A DNA stretch of 39,654 nt, taken from contig JAWQRM010000025.1 of NCBI GenBank assembly GCA_033557675.1, positions 1-39,654 of the forward strand, read 5' to 3'. Numbering within the stretch: the first letter of the stretch is position 1; the number at the start of each line of letters is the position of its first letter. Below the pieces are notes generated by a model. The model saw only the letters and a program-made list of their open reading frames with translations, was not told the DNA's origin and did not search any database. Both the position numbers and the translations under genes were made by a program. Source of the stretch: Coptodactyla brooksi (taxonomy: Eukaryota > Arthropoda > Insecta > Coleoptera > Scarabaeidae). Below, piece by piece: positions 9,401 to 15,768 of the stretch.

Positions 9401-10536
9401 TTGATGACGTAATCGCTGAAAATAATGATCGTACTTCTGAGATTACTACAAAAATTAGTACTCGTGATTCTGTATCACCCAAAGCACAAACACCCTATAC
9501 ACGAGCAGCACAAGATACCGCTTCACTACAGTCAGCACACTGCCCTTGTCGTACTTTAACAACTATTAAAAATAGTGTAAGTTGCGAGTGCAGAATATGT
9601 ACGGACAATATTATATCAGCACTTGGTACTAGAAAAGACGAAACTACGTTTGATTTAGATGTTTATCCGATATGTGATTGCGAGATATGCGAGGAAGCTG
9701 CAAAAACTATTAAAAAGGATTTGCCAGAAGAAAGACGAGTATCGGAAATGATTCGAATTTGTTCCTGTGATGACTGTAAGTTGGGTTGGCCCCCAGTGAC
9801 AAAAGATGGTGTGAATGCCGAAATAAACTTAGAAATGACAACACAAGTAACGACAGTAATAACAACAGCTGAGATAGAACATGAATATTCCGATAGTCCT
9901 CAAGAAACTCATTATGATGCCATACCTATAAAGGATACGCCAGACGTTGTAAAACAATCTACGCAAGAAGGCGATATCAGTGAGATCTCAGTTGAGTTAA
10001 AAGCGAATCTCGATGTTGATAATCAGCATATGAACGGTCCGGAGTACGTATCAGTACAAGAATCAACGCAAGTATCAGTATACGAATCCATTGTCTCGAT
10101 ATGTATTTGTAGCAGTGATCAGCTGGGAGCTTCTTGTTCTTGTCCTATACATTCTAGTCTAGTACTTAATGATAGTTGCTCATGCATAAATGATTCATTA
10201 TCACTATCTGTTGTGATATCGCCAAGTTGTAGTTGTACACTAACAGATAAAGAGCGATCTATTACACTCCCAGGAAGTGATTCATCGTGTGATTGCCTTG
10301 GGACAGATTCGACGACGAGTTCAACAGAAACCTTTATTACTATGCCAGGACCGGATGTGCAGTCATGTATTTGCGAATGGAGTGATTCGTTTTCCTCTAA
10401 CAGTGATTCGGACGGAAGATTGCCGAGTAGGATATCTTCTTACTCAACGTGCAGCTGCAATGTTGGTCCTATCAATAGTAAAAGTGAAGAACTGGAACGA
10501 GAAGTTCAGCACACATCTTTTGATAACCATATGTGA
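1..10536 (+). CDS. Giant CxC-repeat protein, 5' end outside window (3511 residues visible)
   Basis: Frame 1 is open from the first base to the TGA at 10534-10536. The Met at 508 is internal, because the upstream codons encode the same repeats, so the true start lies left of the window. I recognise no named family. About 66 C-x-C pairs are visible, mostly CSC. The order is: CxCxxC modules (residues ~37-225); Ser/Lys/Asp-rich linkers with sparse CSC and STRKPDE-like motifs (~330-1120); a mixed zone with helix-like stretches ending in LKEQ or LEEQ (~1120-1740); a 43-residue CSC lattice (~1747-2990); a second CxCxxC/LEEQ zone (~3065-3260); and a Ser-rich tail with closely spaced CxC. I saw no transmembrane segment or enzyme motif. 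The linkers look intrinsically disordered. A structural, disulfide-linked or metal-binding role is inference. The long stop-free frame, regular cysteines and in-frame unit lengths argue strongly that it is coding. Confidence 0.9.
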   Translation, partial: CRQIPTDRQTSANGSNVNSLKKSDITSIKNTDKQPICECKECTISSCRQAQIDRQTFPHSSNVASLKKSDVTSGGKPILPPDCECRECSAINCRQIPTDRQTSANGSNVNSLKKSDITSIKNTDKQPICECKECSVISCKQSSKDRQKSNVTGPQKKNVEPICECGECAMELKRAIKYLEDMIRNVSQTSSKHTPSDGQIMDKMSDTAGITKADVQLICECRECAAELQNRVAVLEEQTRNMTITNCRCGLGKTKPRHMTDKRQDTPTVKKTEYVQPTCNCRESAKQIRKRITEPKEQQMCVSNCIFQQIERQSSLEERRMIPVAVCSCALSEQRTTFKKDRPRFKETCSVVSDISTYTNSSKGSTKVNGTIAEMQGQITQIRRAVCSCASAPLDKKTTLRESDASSDKKSNNTRSRKPDEASVKILDIGTLKSDVQTILRDRGGGSSDPKRDVAITRKIDETSVKISGARSLRSDAQSISKAREEGVSSDTKSDITSTRKLDKTNVKILDANTPKLHTSRGVYGSASALPDRKAMTFQPGDQQSNTATTRKPGEDSAKILNTYSFKPDSQSIHRAREGVSSDKKSDITSIRTPNENDVKVSYMHTPKQHTSRAVCSCESVSPARTRDKNSDITSTRKSDEAGIKTSGIRSPKSDSESIGRYRESVRSDKRSDVMALDVYTPKSPTTSAVCSYGSVLPDEMTVLKETNVSRDEKSDLISAREPDEVIVKMSGISNPESHSQSIRRTREDVSSDETSDIASTRKPAETNANVLGMIPPKLHTSSEVCSCEFVLPDKKPISKQSEQSREQKSDMSNISSPVSYSQSIQRDREDESGDKDSDVTSTRRTDDTSVKISGIATPKSHTPSVVCSCESGVTSTGKPDGTNITISDPHRSFEQSIRSGMEGMGEGTSAGKSDKTSVKISDTDTTKGHDSVCSCESDVRVNQSIGTERSAKVSGVRTPKSDAQSIRTGMGEAGEKITKADETSVKISDTSSLKSGSQSIPRAKESASSDQESDITSTRKQHETAHETSVKILDIYTSRLHASRAVCSCEPVLSDKKIILKQPGKSSDKELDTPSTRKPDEINVKISVKISGMYTSELDAESIRSDMEGAEKRNEIISAAACSCKSPPSESTPSTKQVDSGGEKIDTASSVKGSDVPSVKGRDVPQPGCTCLEMVQEINKTLAELKEHRNIFALANSDSSEASERGVQFKASDIASTIKADVVSFKISEVSSVKKSNVTQLCRTCGGLIEEIRKTVAELKEQAKYISGTVCTCEPGTTQQRAIFKESDKARLGSVGSGEKILKTMSDIEEQMTFLSTVTCSCRSLPSEGEMLFKQADVNSSKTPEVSSIQKSDLQSTYSYSQGTEGRHTTIVELEEQRTNASAAMCSCDSVPPESSQPLKQEDVSNLQKSEEKGMTLEQHDISSFEASVVSEERQNKLTEPEEQKPDSYTGTCICESEVLHLQTPVKQPDTNSSKKSDVGSIQKSDIKSIGSSQQGAELEEQKTNMSGTLCSCELTRSEREVSFEQSNTTSAQDSTVIQPTEKSDISSFNQSDKSSLPKSHLKSDVSEVTCSCKFSPPEKGMPFKPSDVSSFKKSDVSSLLKSTIRSAEQEYDGTHTSRTICSCEIQLQCEGDVPSQPICHAKTKLEEVYKTIAELEEQRRTVPQRVDMPSIISDEGTSCDTALCAEEIRKRTMEPNEQRPYSAEVCNCELQPLGVKQPDVNSSKKADISSQKTSDLKSYASAATCSCTYAPSERAMPLKQSHSGSYKKSDVSSLQKSDKGMSLKQSDVSSLKEVDESSLQKSDIKSDISAATCSCALATSEGVPPLKQPDASNLKTSDISSLQKPDTESNVSAGTCSCKFSPSEKGMSLEQPNIGSLKNSDVASFKKSDIKSHVSVATCSCAFDTTEKGITLKQPDISAFQESDTSSVQRSDLTSDISAATCSCRFAPSGKGMSVKQTGIGSFKDSDVPSLHKSDLNSDVSAATCSCKFAPSIKEMSVKQPDEGSFKESDVSSIRKSELQSNRSAATCSCKFTPSGRGMFAKEPNISNFKESDVPSFHKSDLNSDVSTVTCSCRFAPSVKGMPVKQPDISSFKESDVSSVRKSDLQSDKSAATCSCKLTPSDRGISAKEPDISNFKESDVPSLHTSDLNSDVSAVTCSCKFAPSVKGISLKQPEVGSFKEADVSSLQKSDLKSDISTVTCSCRYALSEKGMTLKQPNIGSFKKSDMSSLQKSDLKSNVSEVTCSCRFVPSEKGVDAKQPDTSSFKKSDVSSLQKSDLNSPLDQSAIRSSKRSDSSSIQRSAATCSCTLAQPEEATFLKQPDVNSFIKSDDELTAITCSCKFVSSEKGILLKQPDIDSFMKSDISSLQKSDLKSNVSATTCSCKFTTSGNGLPLKQPAISSVRKSDIPNIQKADLKSNISEVTCSCRFVPSEKGMNLKQPDISSFKKSDVSSLQKSDLNSSLEQSATRSSKRSDNSSIQRSDLQADVSAVTCSCVLPAPGVTLKQVEVSSFKKSEVSSLQKSDLKSEVSVATCSCRFAPTEKGMPLKQSDKGSFKRSDMFSIQKSDGKSDISTVTCSCTLALSEGVMHLKQPDMGSFKTSDASSLQTTDASSLQKPAKRGMPLKEVDTITSTKSDVAEADAGSGASAITCSCKLAPLAQISGKGMLFKQPDMGSLKKSDVVSFQRSDLKSDVSAATCSCTLASPDARIQSEQPEINSFKQSDVSSLLKSNLKADVSAGTCSCVFAPPEGAIKGPSLQKSDTESFVSAVTCSCRFAPSEKGMSFKQPDTSDIKESYISSIQKSDLNSNASAVTCSCVLALSERGMPLQQLHVSSFKKSDVSQLQKSDLKSDVSGATCSCRFAPLEKGMPLEQQDVAGYRKLDISSLPKPELKSNRSTATCSCVWASPGGEGALKQGDLTGFKKADMSSFAKSDPESYVPATTCSCVFAPAEKGTPIRQVDISSFKESDVPSLQKSEVKSYASGTLCSCELGRTERGVAFKQTGITPTYPAGTPMGAVYETIPELEEQTSDLQRAHMRTPVKQLDTNSFKKSEIPSIRKSDEQPRCECTGCAKELRNRVIELEEQIAYIAAAACNCRLQPPQTESPTKQVDVSSLQTTDIPHFKGHTCKCSIEEIDDVIAENNDRTSEITTKISTRDSVSPKAQTPYTRAAQDTASLQSAHCPCRTLTTIKNSVSCECRICTDNIISALGTRKDETTFDLDVYPICDCEICEEAAKTIKKDLPEERRVSEMIRICSCDDCKLGWPPVTKDGVNAEINLEMTTQVTTVITTAEIEHEYSDSPQETHYDAIPIKDTPDVVKQSTQEGDISEISVELKANLDVDNQHMNGPEYVSVQESTQVSVYESIVSICICSSDQLGASCSCPIHSSLVLNDSCSCINDSLSLSVVISPSCSCTLTDKERSITLPGSDSSCDCLGTDSTTSSTETFITMPGPDVQSCICEWSDSFSSNSDSDGRLPSRISSYSTCSCNVGPINSKSEELEREVQHTSFDNHM
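109..760 (+). repeat. N-proximal CxCxxC modules
   Basis: Five C-E-C-x-[ED]-C type motifs start at codons 109, 247, 385, 487 and 655. The last two are followed by A-x-E-L and a heptad-like stretch that ends in a basic or LEEQ segment, suggesting a short amphipathic helix or coiled coil. The next copy (near 832) keeps only CNCRES and has lost the third Cys. The same module returns near the C-terminus at 9193, 9583, 9673 and 9760. Confidence 0.75.
1157..3400 (+). repeat. Irregular CSC repeats with KSDITSTRKPDE-type linkers
   Basis: CSC pairs recur at codons 1159, 1846, 2356, 2602, 2800, 3142 and about 3367. Degenerate versions stand at 1570 (YGS) and 2071 (CSY). The spacing is irregular, from 66 to 137 residues. 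Linkers repeat motifs such as KSD-ITSTRK-PDE, SVKIS and SQSI-R-R, so this zone seems to derive from the same ancestral linker as the rest but has drifted further from a fixed unit length. Confidence 0.7.
5900..6530 (+). repeat. 258-bp higher-order dimer repeat within the 43-residue array
   Basis: Two alternating unit types form dimers of 258 bp. Type A has TPS-x-RG and AKEP, followed by SNFKESDVPS. Type B has FAPSVKG with VKQP or LKQP and SSFKESDVSS. The alternation from 5959 through 6475 shows that pairs of units, not single ones, were copied in the latest expansion. Confidence 0.8.
6721..7443 (+). repeat. Two ~185-bp near-identical segments, 540 bp apart
   Basis: The segment starting at 6721 matches the one starting at 7261 with few substitutions, including the unusual linker with LxQSA-x-RSSKRSD and SSIQRS. 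After it, the first copy goes straight to the next CSC, while the second keeps an extra SDLQADVS stretch. One copy therefore lost, or the other gained, seven codons (intervals of 61 versus 68 residues). Confidence 0.85.
9190..9790 (+). repeat. C-proximal CxCxxC modules
   Basis: CxCxxC motifs start at codons 9193, 9583, 9673 and 9760. The first is followed by AKELRNRVIELEEQ and a CNC pair, nearly the same architecture as at 655-760 near the left edge. The cysteine-triad modules therefore flank the long CSC array on both sides. Confidence 0.75.
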
Positions 10537-10715
10537 CCACAATGTCCATTAGTTATCCTATCTATTTATGCTTATATTTATAGATATCTCAATATTACTT
10601 CGCTACATTAATGCAAAGCATATCAGGATCTAGAGACATTGGCAACATGCACAGGAGAGATTGATTAGTCTTTCATTGACATGTGTCAATGATTAAAATG
10701 ACACCAATATTAAAG
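10533..10715 (+). other. Possible intron joining the two giant reading frames
   Basis: The frame after 10714 is open without a stop through to 13950, and it is in the same phase as the upstream CDS if a GT at 10533-10534 and an AG at 10714-10715 are used. Splicing there would remove the TGA at 10534, give an isoleucine codon at the junction, and add about 21 residues before the Met at 10780. The intron would be 183 bp, normal for insects. Against it: the donor (GTGACC) and the purine-rich acceptor tract are weak. The alternative is two genes with a ~243-bp spacer. ATTAAA hexamers at 10692 and 10709 could serve as poly(A) signals. Confidence 0.25.
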
Positions 10716-10779
10716 ATGCTGCCGAAATCTCCGCAAAATACATATTACTGGTTCTTTATTTGATGACTACATCCCGAAC

Positions 10780-13700
10780 ATGCCGCCCTGCTCGTGTAAG
10801 GAAAATCTCGCAAGTGCGAAAGTACAATTTTGGGAATCTATCATTAAGAAACATCAGGTGAAACTAGACCGAATGAGGGCAAAAAAACACGAACTATGCA
10901 CAAGAATTAAGGAATTACAACTGCAGTTTCCGTCTTTTGTTTTTAGTGCGCAAACCAGGTGCATTAATAAAGCGTGTAATACAGAAGAATCTAAACGTAG
11001 GGAAGGAACAGCGACGCAGCAATGTATATGCAATAAAACAAAGTTAACTAGTATGGAAACCGATGTACCGGTGTGTGCCACAATATGTAGCGCGTGTACG
11101 AGTGTGAGGGCCAAACAACATTATTCTACTGGGGACGGGACGGATGTGGCCGTCACCCACCGATCAACTGGTAGTAGTGTACCATCTTACAAGTGTACTG
11201 TGTATACAAATACGCATACCGCAGAGCCTCGCAATGTTGCGGAGGTTTGCATATGTACCGATGACATCTACCCTAGTAGCAACAAGTCTACCACTCCGAC
11301 ATCCACTGATTTTCCCTGTAACTGCATCGCAGAATGTTCGATTACCAGTTCGTCCACAAAGATGAAGATCATCCCTGACCAAAGATCATCTCCGAAGGCA
11401 TCACACGCAAGTTCCGCCACATGTACCTGTATTAGACATAGTTCGTCTGCAGATACTTCTGGTCGCGAGTCACCTTCTAAGCCTTCACATAAAAGTTCCC
11501 TCACTTGCACATGTAGTAGTAAGCAAGACATGAGTACAAATGAATCTGACGGAAGGTCATCCCCGAAGGCATCACACAGAAGTTCCGCCACATGCACCTG
11601 TAGCAGACGCAGCTCATCTACGGAACAATCGGATCAAAAGTCAGCTCAGAAGGCATCACGCACAAGTTCCGCCACATGTACATGTAGTAGACACAGTTTG
11701 CTTACTAAAGTATCTGATCAAAGGCCGCCACCGAAGACATCCGAGAGAAGTTCTATCACCTGTATATGCAGTAAGCATGGTTTGAGTACAAACGAATCTG
11801 TTGGAGGGTCATCTCCGAAGGCGTCGCAAAGAAGTTCCGCCACATGTATCTGTAGCAGACACAGTTCATCCGCAGAGCAATCAGATCGAAAGTCAACTCA
11901 GAAGGCATCACGCACAAGTTCCGTCACATGTATATGTAGCGAACGGAGTTCATCCACAGCGGAATCTGACCAGAAGCTACCTCCGAAGACGTCACGCAGA
12001 AGTTCCGTTAGCTGTTCTTGCAGTAAACAGAGTTTACCTACAAAGGAATCTGACCAGAAACCATCACTGAAGTCATCACGGAGAAGTTCCGACACAGGTG
12101 TCTGTAGTAAACAAAGTTCGTCTAAGAAGTCTGAGACAATGTCGCCTGTTAAGACATCATACACTTGTACTTGCAGTAAACAGAGCTCATCCACAAAGGT
12201 ATCTAACCAAAGGTCGTCTCCAGCGGAACATCACAGTTCTGTCTCAAGTGCTTCTACTAGAAAGAGTTCAACTCAGAAGCCCTCCTACAAGGGTTCTTTA
12301 AGTTCACGTCAAACGCACTCCCACAAAACGTCCGTATCCTGTAGCTGTGGGAATTCTGAAGAAATTCCCATTGATAAGCACTCTTACAAGGATTCTGTGA
12401 GTTTGCCTCGACCACATTCCCATAAAAGTTCCCTGTCTTGTAGCTGTACTGATTCCGAAAGAAGTTCCTTCAAGTCATTCTTATCAAGAGGTGCAAAAAC
12501 ACCGCCGGAAGTTTACTCTGTAGTCCAGGAGTTAGATACATCCTGCTCATGCTCGACAAATAAAAGCAGTGTAGTAACATCGGAGTCAGTGTGTACATGC
12601 ACAACAACGGCATCTGGTATAACGACTTCTGCTCATTCCATCACATGTGATTGCCCTCCGCCAAGGCACTTGGGAATGTCCCAATCACAAACTGGCCATC
12701 CACGGGCATGTTCACCGACAGGCGTTTCGACATGTTCGTACCCGCGATCACCAGCTGTAAACATAAATATGGCGTACATGTGCTATACTACGTTATCTCA
12801 AAAGGCTGAGACAAACCGATCAAGCAGTACATGTACAAACATGTCTGGAAGTAGGGGAAGTGACACTGTATCCTTCTCGTTCAGTTCAAGAATATCGGAG
12901 CCTGCAGATATTTCTACATCGTCATGTAGAAGTACACCAGCTAAACTATCATGTAAAAGACCACCAAAATTAATGTCTGGCAAAGCTTCAGATACTGTAG
13001 CCTTATCAGCGGTTCGTAAAATGTTTCCAAACGTCGTACCCACAGAAGACTTCGTATGTACCTGCAACTTAAAGTGCGTGCCAATCAATGAAAGTTTATC
13101 AGCAGATACTGTTACTTTTTCTGATGCATCCCAGAATACTTTGCCCGCCACGAAATGTACGTGTTCTCGTCTGTCTGAAATGTGTGCTGGTATATCTAAA
13201 CATGGTACCGGGAGTGAGGAGTGCGTCTGTTTTCCATTAAATGCTACTTCTCAAGTCGGCGATACTTGTCAGTCTCAAATAGCTTTAAGCTCTTCATCTT
13301 CTAGTCATTCAGAAGTAGAACAACGTATGGTTGATAACAGCTGTTCTCCACATACGTGTAAAGGAAATTCAAAGTTTTGTCAAACAAAACGAAGTGAATT
13401 ACCTAGCCGATCGCCGAGATGGCGAGCAAGGTCTAGAAAATATAGAAGGAAAGCATCATACGCTCAAACAGACTCTCTTTGCTCTGTCTGCTCTTGTTCA
13501 TTGCGAGAAGCTGTGAACAAGGATTTAGAAGACTACGGAACGGTCGAGGATGGATCATTTATGGAGGAAATACCTGCAAAGTTAGCTGGACCCAGATTTA
13601 TATCCAAGCAAGATTCAGGTGACGTGGAACTATACGAATCCCCATGTGACACATTTCCTCTGAGCACAACAGACCTACCCTTGGATAGAGTACCATTGAA

Positions 13701-13950
13701 TTATACCACGCCACCAATTGAAAGGGAACCCATGACTTTCCTTTATGCCCAGTCCCAAATTCCAAGTAAACAGCAAAGTGAGATACGTTGTACTCAACGT
13801 CAATACTCATTCCAGCTTCAAAAAATGGATAGTAATCGGAGTTTCGAGTACGAGTCGGAAGAATTTATGGATCCAAGCAACCCGACCGTTTCACTGTCCA
13901 TTTTATTAGCGAGCAGGGCCGCTAGGTATAAGTTGTCCACCGAATTATAA
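10780..13950 (+). CDS. Cysteine-pair, Ser/Lys-rich repeat protein (1056 residues)
   Basis: A long open frame with a good start context (A at -3) and TAA at 13948-13950. I do not recognise the family. The order is: CSC at residues 4-6; a charged helix-like N-terminus (about 10-48, with KLDRMRAKKHEL); several CxC pairs; a 28-residue tandem array (residues ~215-440) of T-C-[TI]-C followed by Ser-rich, SDQ-K and KASR/KTS elements; more scattered CxC pairs to about residue 820; an Arg-rich nuclear-signal-like stretch (about 874-890, PRWRARSRKYRRK); a last CSC; then a non-repetitive acidic/Pro-rich tail without CxC pairs. No signal peptide is visible if this start is right, which suggests an intracellular protein. 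It lies 243 bp behind the other giant CDS on the same strand and shares its S-A-x-T-C-[ST]-C core, so the two are probably related or functionally linked. Confidence 0.85.
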   Translation: MPPCSCKENLASAKVQFWESIIKKHQVKLDRMRAKKHELCTRIKELQLQFPSFVFSAQTRCINKACNTEESKRREGTATQQCICNKTKLTSMETDVPVCATICSACTSVRAKQHYSTGDGTDVAVTHRSTGSSVPSYKCTVYTNTHTAEPRNVAEVCICTDDIYPSSNKSTTPTSTDFPCNCIAECSITSSSTKMKIIPDQRSSPKASHASSATCTCIRHSSSADTSGRESPSKPSHKSSLTCTCSSKQDMSTNESDGRSSPKASHRSSATCTCSRRSSSTEQSDQKSAQKASRTSSATCTCSRHSLLTKVSDQRPPPKTSERSSITCICSKHGLSTNESVGGSSPKASQRSSATCICSRHSSSAEQSDRKSTQKASRTSSVTCICSERSSSTAESDQKLPPKTSRRSSVSCSCSKQSLPTKESDQKPSLKSSRRSSDTGVCSKQSSSKKSETMSPVKTSYTCTCSKQSSSTKVSNQRSSPAEHHSSVSSASTRKSSTQKPSYKGSLSSRQTHSHKTSVSCSCGNSEEIPIDKHSYKDSVSLPRPHSHKSSLSCSCTDSERSSFKSFLSRGAKTPPEVYSVVQELDTSCSCSTNKSSVVTSESVCTCTTTASGITTSAHSITCDCPPPRHLGMSQSQTGHPRACSPTGVSTCSYPRSPAVNINMAYMCYTTLSQKAETNRSSSTCTNMSGSRGSDTVSFSFSSRISEPADISTSSCRSTPAKLSCKRPPKLMSGKASDTVALSAVRKMFPNVVPTEDFVCTCNLKCVPINESLSADTVTFSDASQNTLPATKCTCSRLSEMCAGISKHGTGSEECVCFPLNATSQVGDTCQSQIALSSSSSSHSEVEQRMVDNSCSPHTCKGNSKFCQTKRSELPSRSPRWRARSRKYRRKASYAQTDSLCSVCSCSLREAVNKDLEDYGTVEDGSFMEEIPAKLAGPRFISKQDSGDVELYESPCDTFPLSTTDLPLDRVPLNYTTPPIEREPMTFLYAQSQIPSKQQSEIRCTQRQYSFQLQKMDSNRSFEYESEEFMDPSNPTVSLSILLASRAARYKLSTEL
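11422..12105 (+). repeat. 84-bp (28-residue) CxC tandem array with 252-bp trimer order
   Basis: CxC codons start at 11422, 11506, 11593, 11677, 11761, 11845, 11929 and 12013, with a degenerate unit at 12097 (Gly in place of the first Cys). Intervals are 84 bp except one of 87. A three-unit super-repeat of 252 bp is visible: the stretch starting at 11532 (STNESDG, then SSPKAS) repeats at 11784, with the same order of TEQSDQK-like and PPKTS-like linkers in each trimer. Confidence 0.88.
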
Positions 13951-14025
13951 CCTGATAGCGCAATATTAGTGTATGTGAAAATTAAGGTGCGTATCAGTGA
14001 TTTGTAATACACCTAAGGATGTGGA

Positions 14026-14031
14026 ATTAAA
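14026..14031 (+). terminator. Candidate poly(A) signal (ATTAAA)
   Basis: ATTAAA stands 76 bp after the TAA of the 1056-residue frame, a plausible distance for a short 3' UTR. It is only a hexamer match in AT-rich DNA, so support is modest. Confidence 0.35.
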
Positions 14032-14145
14032 ATAAGAACCAGTTCATGTGTGTTTTATTTTGTTCACGTTTGCTTTGAATTATTTTTCCTTCAATTATTT
14101 TTAGTAACGCTATGTTTCATATATGATTCGTGATTGTACATTGTT

Positions 14146-14150
<5 letters not shown>

Positions 14151-14198
<48 letters not shown>
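14151..14198. repeat. (TA)24 microsatellite
   Basis: An uninterrupted TA dinucleotide tract about 200 bp past the end of the second giant CDS. Confidence 0.97.
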
Positions 14199-14199
<1 letters not shown>

Positions 14200-15289
14200 C
14201 TTGAACTGTTATTTAGTTGTTTCTATTCAAAGTACGGATTCAAAGTAATTGTCGGAATTATGCAGTAAATATCTTCTCTTCACAGGGAAGGTTGAGTTTG
14301 ATTAAGGACTCTTTTCCTTCGAGAGACATTGGGAATTTTTTTTAACTGGCAGTGAAGGACAATTCGCGCATCGCATCAATCTCAAAATTAATTGGTGGTA
14401 TCCAGTGATGGATCAGCCAGTAGGTGCGCTATTATCGCCCTGAAAGCAATTAAGTTCTTTCTATATTTGGAGTATATCTGCAATACGTGTATAATTTTAT
14501 TGCAAAATTCAGGCGATAATTGCACTCTTCTCCAATGCTGTTATCTCAAAAATTATGTCAAACGCTTACACTATAAAGTTCACCATAATTCTTGCTTGAT
14601 TTTATATGTTCCTGCAATATTAAAATCACATGAAATGTATTATTTTTAGCAGCAAGTTAAACTTTTGTTGTGGAATAAAATGCAGCAGACTACAGCTCTG
14701 AAAGCGACAACGTCGTCTTTATTCAGGTGTGTCTTTTGCAGAATCTCGTCAGCCATACTGAAGCTGTTTGTTTTTATTATAGGGCGTAAAATCAGGGTTA
14801 ACGAACGACAAGTAGAAAGCTTTTCAAAAATGATTTGTACTCCTTCGCATATTCAAAAACTGATTAATCGATGGCGGAAATCTTAGTTGACTTAAATCAA
14901 TGAAAAAGTATGGAGACGCCCATTGTGTCTTCAAATAGTAAATCTTAGTCAAAATTGTGTTGCACTACAAAAAGGAACTCCCAAATCGAAGCAATTCACC
15001 ATTAATGAGTGTGACGGTATCTTACCGAGTTTGTTGGAACGCAAGGAAGGTCAGAAATTGGAAGGTGACTAATAATATCTTTGGAGTAACTTGTTTGATT
15101 GCATCTAGAATTTGGCATGTGACGAAAGGGCAATACAGTGATAGTGAAATATGTGGATGTTTAAAAAACAGCAACTTAAGGATATTCCTTTTAATCGTCG
15201 AAGATCGATTCGTAGCCTCTCTTGTGCTATTGACATCCCCATATCTGTATTTCCTAGTATCTTTAAGTGAGGAAAAGTTGTTAAACGTA
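14199..15289. other. Non-coding stretch, mostly unclassified
   Basis: Short frames occur (for example 14665-14886 and 14957-15301), but none shows a recognisable domain. A 20-bp tract at 14799-14818 is the exact reverse complement of 16239-16258, suggesting the two are ends or pieces of one decayed transposon that now spans other insertions. Confidence 0.4.
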
Positions 15290-15768
15290 TATTTTCTGTA
15301 GCTGCACCTTTCCTAACAGATCAAAATAAATTTGCTGGACTAACATTTAGTTCAAAAGTGGGACCAAAGGGATATTTCGAAGATTTCCATAATTGTGTTC
15401 ATGCTGATGAGAAGTGATTCTGTTTAAGTAAATCAATCCTTATTGCATAATGTTGAATGAAAAATAACGTATGGTCTTTCCTTTATAAAGAGGCGGTTGA
15501 ACGAACGCAGCTCGAAAAATAGAGTTAGCAGCTCGAGTGTTCTACGGCGTTTTTCTTCATTTAACATTATGTAATAAGAACGTTGGTTTGTGTTAAGTAG
15601 AACCTGCAGACAATGCAGACAATTGTGCAGACACCCTTCTCATGAATGCGAATATAATTGTGGAAATATTCGAATCATTCCCGTGGTATCACTTTTGACA
15701 AGCAAAATATTAGTCTAGCTAATTTATAACGATTTATTTGGAAAGGTTTAGCTGCAGAATATGCAGTT
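15290..15768. mobile_element. Foldback MITE with ~180-220 bp inverted arms
   Basis: The left arm (about 15296-15480) and right arm (about 15540-15765) are reverse complements with scattered mismatches and short indels. Landmarks are a TAGCTGCACCTTTCC-like end against GGAAAGGTTTAGCTGCAG, an inner ACATAATGTT/GCATAATGTT block, and an ATTTCCA-x-AATT block. A short unique centre lies between the arms. There is no coding capacity. It is probably a non-autonomous DNA transposon; I see no certain target duplication. Confidence 0.7.

Noticed and set aside
3033..9482. Many minus-strand frames of 60-190 codons under the giant CDS (for example 3033-3512, 3528-4049, 8916-9482)
   Set aside because: They are antisense shadows of the tandem repeats: the same peptide recurs at the repeat period (5919-6149 and 6177-6407 are 258 bp apart), and none has its own domain.
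1..10536. Metallothionein, keratin-associated or silk protein identity
   Set aside because: CxC motifs are shared with metallothioneins, but the size, the 43-residue spacing and Ser/Lys/Asp linkers do not fit. No Gly/Ala silk repeats or secretion signal can be seen.
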